8,763 nt of DNA, taken from the NCBI GenBank assembly GCA_015655565.1, contig JAATEU010000551.1:1-8763 (forward strand), read 5' to 3'. The stretch comes from Clostridiales bacterium (GTDB lineage: Bacteria; Bacillota; Clostridia; Lachnospirales; Lachnospiraceae). The notes below the pieces were generated by a model. That model was not told the origin of the DNA and searched no databases. It worked only from the letters and a program-made list of their open reading frames with translations. Below, in pieces: positions 5,235 through 8,763 of the stretch (within the stretch, counting starts at the first letter, position 1; each line of letters opens with the position of its first letter). The translations under genes and the position numbers were made by a program.

Positions 5235-7529
5235 TTACCGTTTTGTATATAATTTTCTATAATCGCAAGGTGTCATATTTTCATATTTTTTAAAGAACCG
5301 CTGAAAACTTTGAATATTGTTATAACCAATTTTCTGGGCAATTACGGCAAAGGAGTCATTGGTATTACGCAAATAATTTTTTCCCTTCTCAATGCGGATA
5401 TAATTAAGATATTCAGACATACTGCGTCCGCATTGGGTTTTGAAAATTTTACTTAGATACTGATAACTGATATTTAAGTGCTCCGCCACATCTGATATAC
5501 TGAAATCTTTTCTGTAGTTTTCCTCCATAAATTTTTTCGCATCGGTGCAATACTGACCCTCCGTTTGGGAATGGGTTATGTAATATTGAATGGTCCGGTC
5601 ACAAAGGTCAATCAGGAATTCCTCAAAATCTTTTAAAGCGGCAAGCTGTCTGATATCGGCAGAAACATGTTTATTCAGAATATCTTCAAGATACATGTTC
5701 TTACATAAAATAGTCACTATCTGGATCCAGATATCAATGGCATAAGATACATTTGGCGTTTTCTCAATGTGTCTGGAAACGTCTTTTATAATGTTAAGGC
5801 ATTCTTCTTTATTATATAGCAGGACATGCCGGATTAATCCTGCCTCTGTATTAATCAAAAAATCATAATCATAAATATAATCCTGTTTTATTTCAGAAAT
5901 TGGAACAATATGATCAATTTTATTAAAAAAAACCGCATATTCCAGGGCTTTGATGCAATCGTGATAAGAGGGGAGCAGTTCGTCTGTTGCATATATAAAA
6001 TTTGATTCCACACAGAAAACAGGTTGTTCAAGCAGTTCCTCCATCGTAGAGCATAAAATTTGTTTTAATTGCTGCAGGGCATTAAAATTCATAATGCTGA
6101 TAAAGGCAAGGAAGGTATCCTGATGTAAATCCAGGAAGAAACCATTCGGGGCATTTTTAATATAGGTGTTGATTACATCCTTAATTTTATTGCGGAGTAA
6201 GGACATTTCATGAACGGACTTTGATAATATAAATTTTTGGGACAGGCGGAATAATATTAATTGGTTATAGTATGTCTTATCAATATTAATATAAGGGATA
6301 TTATTTTCATCAACTAAATCTTCATAGCTGAGGGAACCTTCCAGGTACAGCTTTACATTATGATTCCGGACAATCGTTTCGTAAGAGGAAAGAATATAAT
6401 TCATGGAGGAATTATTAGCGTTTAAGCTTTGGAAGGTTTCTTTTAAAACAGCGATTTCATCCTGAATACTGCCTTGGGAGTCTACCGATTCCGAAAAAGT
6501 ATTTTTAATATTATTATATAAGTCATCAATCGGATGATACAGTTTTCTGGCTACTATATTTGCCAGGAAAACTAAGAACAGGAACAGACTTACACATAAC
6601 AGGAGGACATAATCTGCGAAATATCCGGTAGCCGTATTCATTGTGGCAACCGGATAAGAAATAACGAAAGACAGCATTCCGTCATAAAAAGAAGAAGAAA
6701 AATAAATATTGTCTTTATAAGAAAAGGCAATATTTTCCAGTAAATTTAAATCGGCAGGAAAGACAGTATTAATATGATTGGAATCTGCTGTAAATATGAT
6801 TTTATTATCCTCATCCACGATGTATAAAACACTGTTGTCCCGGTTTAATGAATAGAGGCTGATTAAATCGTTATAAAGGCCGGATATACTTATATTTGCC
6901 ACCAATACCTTGGAAGTATCGGCATGGCATACCAGACTTAATACCTGCTGCGGCTTATATGGCTGGAAAGAGTCGGTCTTTAATTTTTCATAATAGGATT
7001 TGTTCATATTCAGCCTGGGTTTTAAACGTTGTACGCGGGATATGCTGCTGATTTGGTTTAACCAGTCTGTATCCTGAAAATTGTTCCAGGCGGCGGAACC
7101 ATAATCCGTATTATAAATCGTACCAAAATCTTTATCATAAAAATAAATAGAATATAAAGAGGAATATTTTGATGAAATACTTAGCAGGCTGTTGGTAATA
7201 TGCTGATATTCGGATACGGAGGTTATTACATCATTGCCGATAATTTTACGGTAATTCCGGAAAGCCGTGTCTGTTTTAAGGGTGGACAAATCAGTTTCAA
7301 TATGATTCATCGTCTGCCATACATAAGATGTCATTTCCGTTACTAATTTTTCATGGGTTTTATAAAAATCCTGTTTGGCGTTATGATATAAGGCTGCATA
7401 CAGAATGATGCCTAAGATAAATACAGGTAACATAAGAGAAAAAATAAAGGACATTAGGATTGAAGTATAAAACTTTTTATAACCACTGAAAAACTTAGGA
7501 GATTGAAATATTTGTTTTAATTTTCTCAT
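5235..7529 (-). CDS. membrane-anchored sensor/AraC-family transcriptional regulator
   Basis: One-component regulator of 764 residues that probably senses a signal outside the membrane and binds DNA inside. Helix 1 spans about residues 22-49 and helix 2 about 305-327. The 250 residues between them form the predicted extracellular sensor, possibly of the Cache type, though no diagnostic motif is visible. After helix 2 comes a HAMP-like linker (RKLYHPIDDLYNNIKNTF), a cytoplasmic middle region (about 370-655) and an AraC DNA-binding domain at 660-764. That domain has two helix-turn-helix units: FSISDVAEHLNISYQYLSKIF, and IAQKIGYNNIQSFQRFFKKY with the typical TPCDYRK end. Such regulators commonly sit beside LplB-type sugar importers in Firmicutes, and one lies divergently here. 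ATG at 7529 is the first possible start, because TGA is in frame 18 bases upstream; its ribosome binding site is very poor despite a perfect promoter. The ligand is unknown. Confidence 0.88.
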   Translation of the reverse strand: MRKLKQIFQSPKFFSGYKKFYTSILMSFIFSLMLPVFILGIILYAALYHNAKQDFYKTHEKLVTEMTSYVWQTMNHIETDLSTLKTDTAFRNYRKIIGNDVITSVSEYQHITNSLLSISSKYSSLYSIYFYDKDFGTIYNTDYGSAAWNNFQDTDWLNQISSISRVQRLKPRLNMNKSYYEKLKTDSFQPYKPQQVLSLVCHADTSKVLVANISISGLYNDLISLYSLNRDNSVLYIVDEDNKIIFTADSNHINTVFPADLNLLENIAFSYKDNIYFSSSFYDGMLSFVISYPVATMNTATGYFADYVLLLCVSLFLFLVFLANIVARKLYHPIDDLYNNIKNTFSESVDSQGSIQDEIAVLKETFQSLNANNSSMNYILSSYETIVRNHNVKLYLEGSLSYEDLVDENNIPYINIDKTYYNQLILFRLSQKFILSKSVHEMSLLRNKIKDVINTYIKNAPNGFFLDLHQDTFLAFISIMNFNALQQLKQILCSTMEELLEQPVFCVESNFIYATDELLPSYHDCIKALEYAVFFNKIDHIVPISEIKQDYIYDYDFLINTEAGLIRHVLLYNKEECLNIIKDVSRHIEKTPNVSYAIDIWIQIVTILCKNMYLEDILNKHVSADIRQLAALKDFEEFLIDLCDRTIQYYITHSQTEGQYCTDAKKFMEENYRKDFSISDVAEHLNISYQYLSKIFKTQCGRSMSEYLNYIRIEKGKNYLRNTNDSFAVIAQKIGYNNIQSFQRFFKKYENMTPCDYRKLYTKR

Positions 7530-7541
7530 ACAAATACCATT

Positions 7542-7583
7542 CTGTCACCGTATCCGGGTACAAGCGTGATGAAAAAGTGACAG
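7542..7583 (-). promoter_or_regulatory. inverted repeat in the regulator mRNA leader
   Basis: Perfect 7-bp arms CTGTCAC/GTGACAG (7542-7548 and 7577-7583) with a 28-base loop containing the near-palindrome GTATCCGGGTAC. It lies between the promoter and the start codon and ends 12 bases before the ATG. It could fold in the mRNA leader or be a DNA site; no function can be shown. Confidence 0.35.
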
Positions 7584-7620
7584 CTTCCTTTTTTGAAATA
7601 ATTTATCTGCAGATATAAAA

Positions 7621-7649
7621 ATTATAGAAAACGTAGAAACAAATGTCAA
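7621..7649 (-). promoter_or_regulatory. perfect consensus promoter for the AraC-type regulator
   Basis: On the minus strand TTGACA (7649-7644), exactly 17 bases, then TATAAT (7626-7621): all twelve consensus bases match. Transcription would start near 7614, giving a leader of about 85 bases before the ATG at 7529. Two TAGAAA hexamers (plus strand 7625-7630 and 7634-7639) overlap the -10 box and the spacer. Confidence 0.8.
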
Positions 7650-7692
7650 TAGAACCTGGATATCAGAAAATATGGAAAGCATATCAAAATCG

Positions 7693-7720
7693 CGCTTTTT
7701 TGCTTCTGTTTCAGAAAGCG
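7693..7720. repeat. inverted repeat CGCTTT/AAAGCG in the divergent control region
   Basis: Perfect 6-bp arms (7693-7698 and 7715-7720) around a 16-base loop that itself contains CTG-TTT-CAG. It lies upstream of both divergent promoters. It is not followed by a clear T-run in either direction, so an operator or chance is more likely than a terminator. Confidence 0.25.
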
Positions 7721-7783
7721 GAAGAGAAATGAAAGCTGATGTATGGAAAAGAGAATTTAATAGCAGGGCTGTTTATTGAATCA

Positions 7784-7799
7784 TAGAAACTAATAGAAA
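7784..7799 (+). promoter_or_regulatory. paired TAGAAA hexamers upstream of the permease promoter (candidate regulator site)
   Basis: TAGAAA occurs at 7784-7789 and 7794-7799, ten bases apart, ending 17 bases before the permease -35. A second pair, nine bases apart, covers the regulator's own -10 region (7625-7639), and TAGAAC follows at 7650. AraC-family proteins often bind tandem direct half-sites on one DNA face. That these are sites for the adjacent regulator is inference. Confidence 0.3.
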
Positions 7800-7816
7800 A
7801 TGTGATATATTCAAAC

Positions 7817-7846
7817 TTGTTAATTGCTGAAATTAAATGTTATGAT
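7817..7846 (+). promoter_or_regulatory. promoter for the sugar permease gene
   Basis: TTGTTA (7817-7822), 18-base spacer, TATGAT (7841-7846) preceded by TGT, which provides a TGn extended -10. Transcription would start near 7853, about 75 bases upstream of the permease ATG. Both hexamers deviate from consensus, which leaves room for activation. Confidence 0.5.
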
Positions 7847-7877
7847 TTTTACATGAAATAAATTAACTGCATAAGTG

Positions 7878-7896
7878 AAGGAGGTTACATATGTGA
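7878..7896 (+). promoter_or_regulatory. strong Shine-Dalgarno followed by an ATG-TGA start-stop
   Basis: AAGGAGG (7878-7884) stands six bases, the ideal distance, before ATG (7891-7893), which is followed at once by TGA (7894-7896). This is the best ribosome binding site in the window, yet it serves no long frame from that ATG. Shifted by two bases, GTG (7893) opens the 12-codon frame listed separately. Confidence 0.5.
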
Positions 7897-7931
7897 GTAA
7901 TATACAATGTAATGGGGGAAGGAATTTATGA
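7893..7931 (+). CDS. possible 12-codon leader peptide overlapping the permease start
   Basis: GTG (7893) opens the frame MSNIQCNGGRNL and ends at TGA (7929-7931), sharing ATGA with the permease start codon at 7928. The strong AAGGAGG lies eight bases upstream. The permease's own ribosome binding site (GGGGGAAGGA) lies within this frame. The four-base overlap is the classic arrangement for translational coupling. Whether ribosomes use this GTG or the start-stop ATG two bases earlier cannot be told from sequence. Confidence 0.3.
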   Translation: MSNIQCNGGRNL

Positions 7932-8763
7932 GTAAGGAAAAATCATTTTCTATAAAGACAAAAAAGACAAAGAAAAATCATTTCTGGTTTTACCTGATGA
8001 GGGACCGTTGGTTATATCTAATGATAATACCGGTCATTTTCTACTATTTTATTTTCAAATATATTCCAATGTATGGTATAGTCATTGCATTTAAAGATTT
8101 TAATATGTTTAAAGGGATTGCGGACAGTGTGTGGGTTGGATTGGATGTATTTAAAAAAATCTTTGCAGAACCGCTGTTTTGGTCGTCGGTTAAAAACACA
8201 CTTGTTTTAAACATACTGACCTTGTTAATCAACTTTCCTTTAACAATACTTTTATCCCTGATGCTTAATGAAATAGCAAGTTTTAAATTTAAAAAGATAA
8301 CCCAGTCTTTATTATATTTACCTCATTTTGTTTCCTGGGTAGTTGTTGCCGGTATTGTTACCAATTTGTTTTCAGCAAACGGAGGTACAATTAACAATAT
8401 ATTAAATACAGTGGGTATTCAAACGATTCCATTTTTAAGCAGTGAAAAGTGGTGGATTTTTACCTATGTGGCAGCAAATATCTGGAAAGAAATCGGATGG
8501 GGAACCATCGTTTATTTGGCGGCACTGGCCGGCCTGGATGAAACATTGTATGAAGCCGCTTATATGGATGGTGCCAGCAAAATGCAAAGACTCCTGTATA
8601 TTACATTGCCGTCAATTAAACCGGTTATTGTCATGATGTTGATTCTTTCTTTAAGCAGGATGATGAATATTGGTCTGGATGCACCGTTATTGCTGGGAAA
8701 TCAGAAAGTAACGGCCGTATCGGAGGTAATAAGCACTTATGTTTATAAAATTGGTCTTACTAA
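7928..8763 (+). CDS. LplB-type carbohydrate ABC transporter permease (C-terminus cut off by window end)
   Basis: Inner-membrane subunit of a binding-protein-dependent sugar importer (MalF-like class, LplB/YteP branch). It would pair with a second permease, a lipoprotein binding subunit and a shared ATPase; none is visible here. The 278 visible codons run to the window edge; the family usually has around 300-320. After a basic N-terminus (KTKKTKKNHF), helix 1 covers about 28-46 and is followed by IPMYGIVIAFKDFN, typical of LplB. Further helices lie near 90-115, 126-148, 176-202 and 230-246. The EAA loop that contacts the ATPase is EAAYMDGASKMQRLLYITLP (209-228, key Glu209, Gly215 and Pro228). 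ATG at 7928 is preceded by GGGGGAAGGA; TAA lies in frame 30 bases upstream. The substrate cannot be named; oligosaccharides or uronates are typical for the branch. Confidence 0.9.
   Translation, partial: MSKEKSFSIKTKKTKKNHFWFYLMRDRWLYLMIIPVIFYYFIFKYIPMYGIVIAFKDFNMFKGIADSVWVGLDVFKKIFAEPLFWSSVKNTLVLNILTLLINFPLTILLSLMLNEIASFKFKKITQSLLYLPHFVSWVVVAGIVTNLFSANGGTINNILNTVGIQTIPFLSSEKWWIFTYVAANIWKEIGWGTIVYLAALAGLDETLYEAAYMDGASKMQRLLYITLPSIKPVIVMMLILSLSRMMNIGLDAPLLLGNQKVTAVSEVISTYVYKIGLT

Larger units (their letters stand above)
7530..7927. other. divergent control region between regulator and sugar permease genes
   Basis: 398 bases without a convincing protein gene. In order it holds the regulator leader with an inverted repeat, the consensus regulator promoter, an inverted repeat CGCTTT/AAAGCG (7693-7698 and 7715-7720), paired TAGAAA hexamers, the permease promoter, and a strong Shine-Dalgarno with start-stop and a short leader frame. 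A 16-codon frame near 7729 was not considered supported. Confidence 0.7.

Noticed and set aside
7729..7779. 16-codon plus-strand frame in the divergent control region
   Set aside because: Only a weak GGAAG upstream, no promoter in front of it and no conserved character visible.
8044..8636. Minus-strand 62-codon and plus-strand 64-codon frames within the permease gene
   Set aside because: Both overlap the open permease frame, which has the EAA loop and LplB signature; they are shadows.
1..8763. Insertion sequence, prophage or CRISPR signals around the van cassette
   Set aside because: No transposase or integrase fragment, no terminal repeats with target duplications and no regularly spaced repeats were seen, so recent mobility cannot be argued from this window.

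Overview
The window reads as chromosomal DNA of a low-G+C Gram-positive anaerobe, most likely a clostridial lineage such as Lachnospiraceae. This is inferred from the AT-rich base composition, strong AGGAGG-type ribosome binding sites, TTG/GTG starts, a VanG-type resistance block and a membrane-anchored AraC regulator beside an LplB-type sugar permease. No rRNA, tRNA, CRISPR array or transposase was seen.

Region 1 (1-3626, minus strand) is a VanG-type D-Ala-D-Ser cassette in the order vanG, vanXY, a short unknown ORF, vanT (cut by the window start). Together these enzymes would make D-serine (VanT), join it to D-alanine (VanG) and hydrolyse normal D-Ala-ending precursors (VanXY), so that peptidoglycan precursors end in D-Ala-D-Ser and bind vancomycin poorly. 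No vanR/vanS lies on the promoter side of vanG; the next gene there is a divergent asparaginase. The 234 bases between vanXY and vanT are unusual. They hold four consecutive perfect inverted repeats, the last followed by a U-tract in the direction of transcription, and the same stretch is open as a 64-codon frame with a good ribosome binding site.

Region 2 (3627-4117) is a very AT-rich divergent intergenic region. It has an extended -10 promoter for vanG, an inverted repeat upstream of it, a possible 35-residue membrane peptide and a good promoter for the asparaginase gene. Region 3 (4118-5149, plus) is a type I-like L-asparaginase starting at TTG.

Region 4 (5235-7529, minus) encodes a 764-residue membrane-bound sensor/AraC regulator. 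It is divergent from region 5 (7928-8763, plus, cut by the window end), the first permease gene of a carbohydrate ABC importer of the LplB family. The 398 bases between them carry a perfect consensus promoter for the regulator, a promoter for the permease, paired TAGAAA hexamers that could be regulator sites, and a full Shine-Dalgarno placed in front of an ATG-TGA start-stop. The simplest reading is that the regulator senses an extracellular or membrane-delivered signal and controls the sugar importer.

No wholly new multi-gene system was recognised. The most novel-looking signals are the structured spacer inside the van cassette and the start-stop/leader arrangement ahead of the permease.
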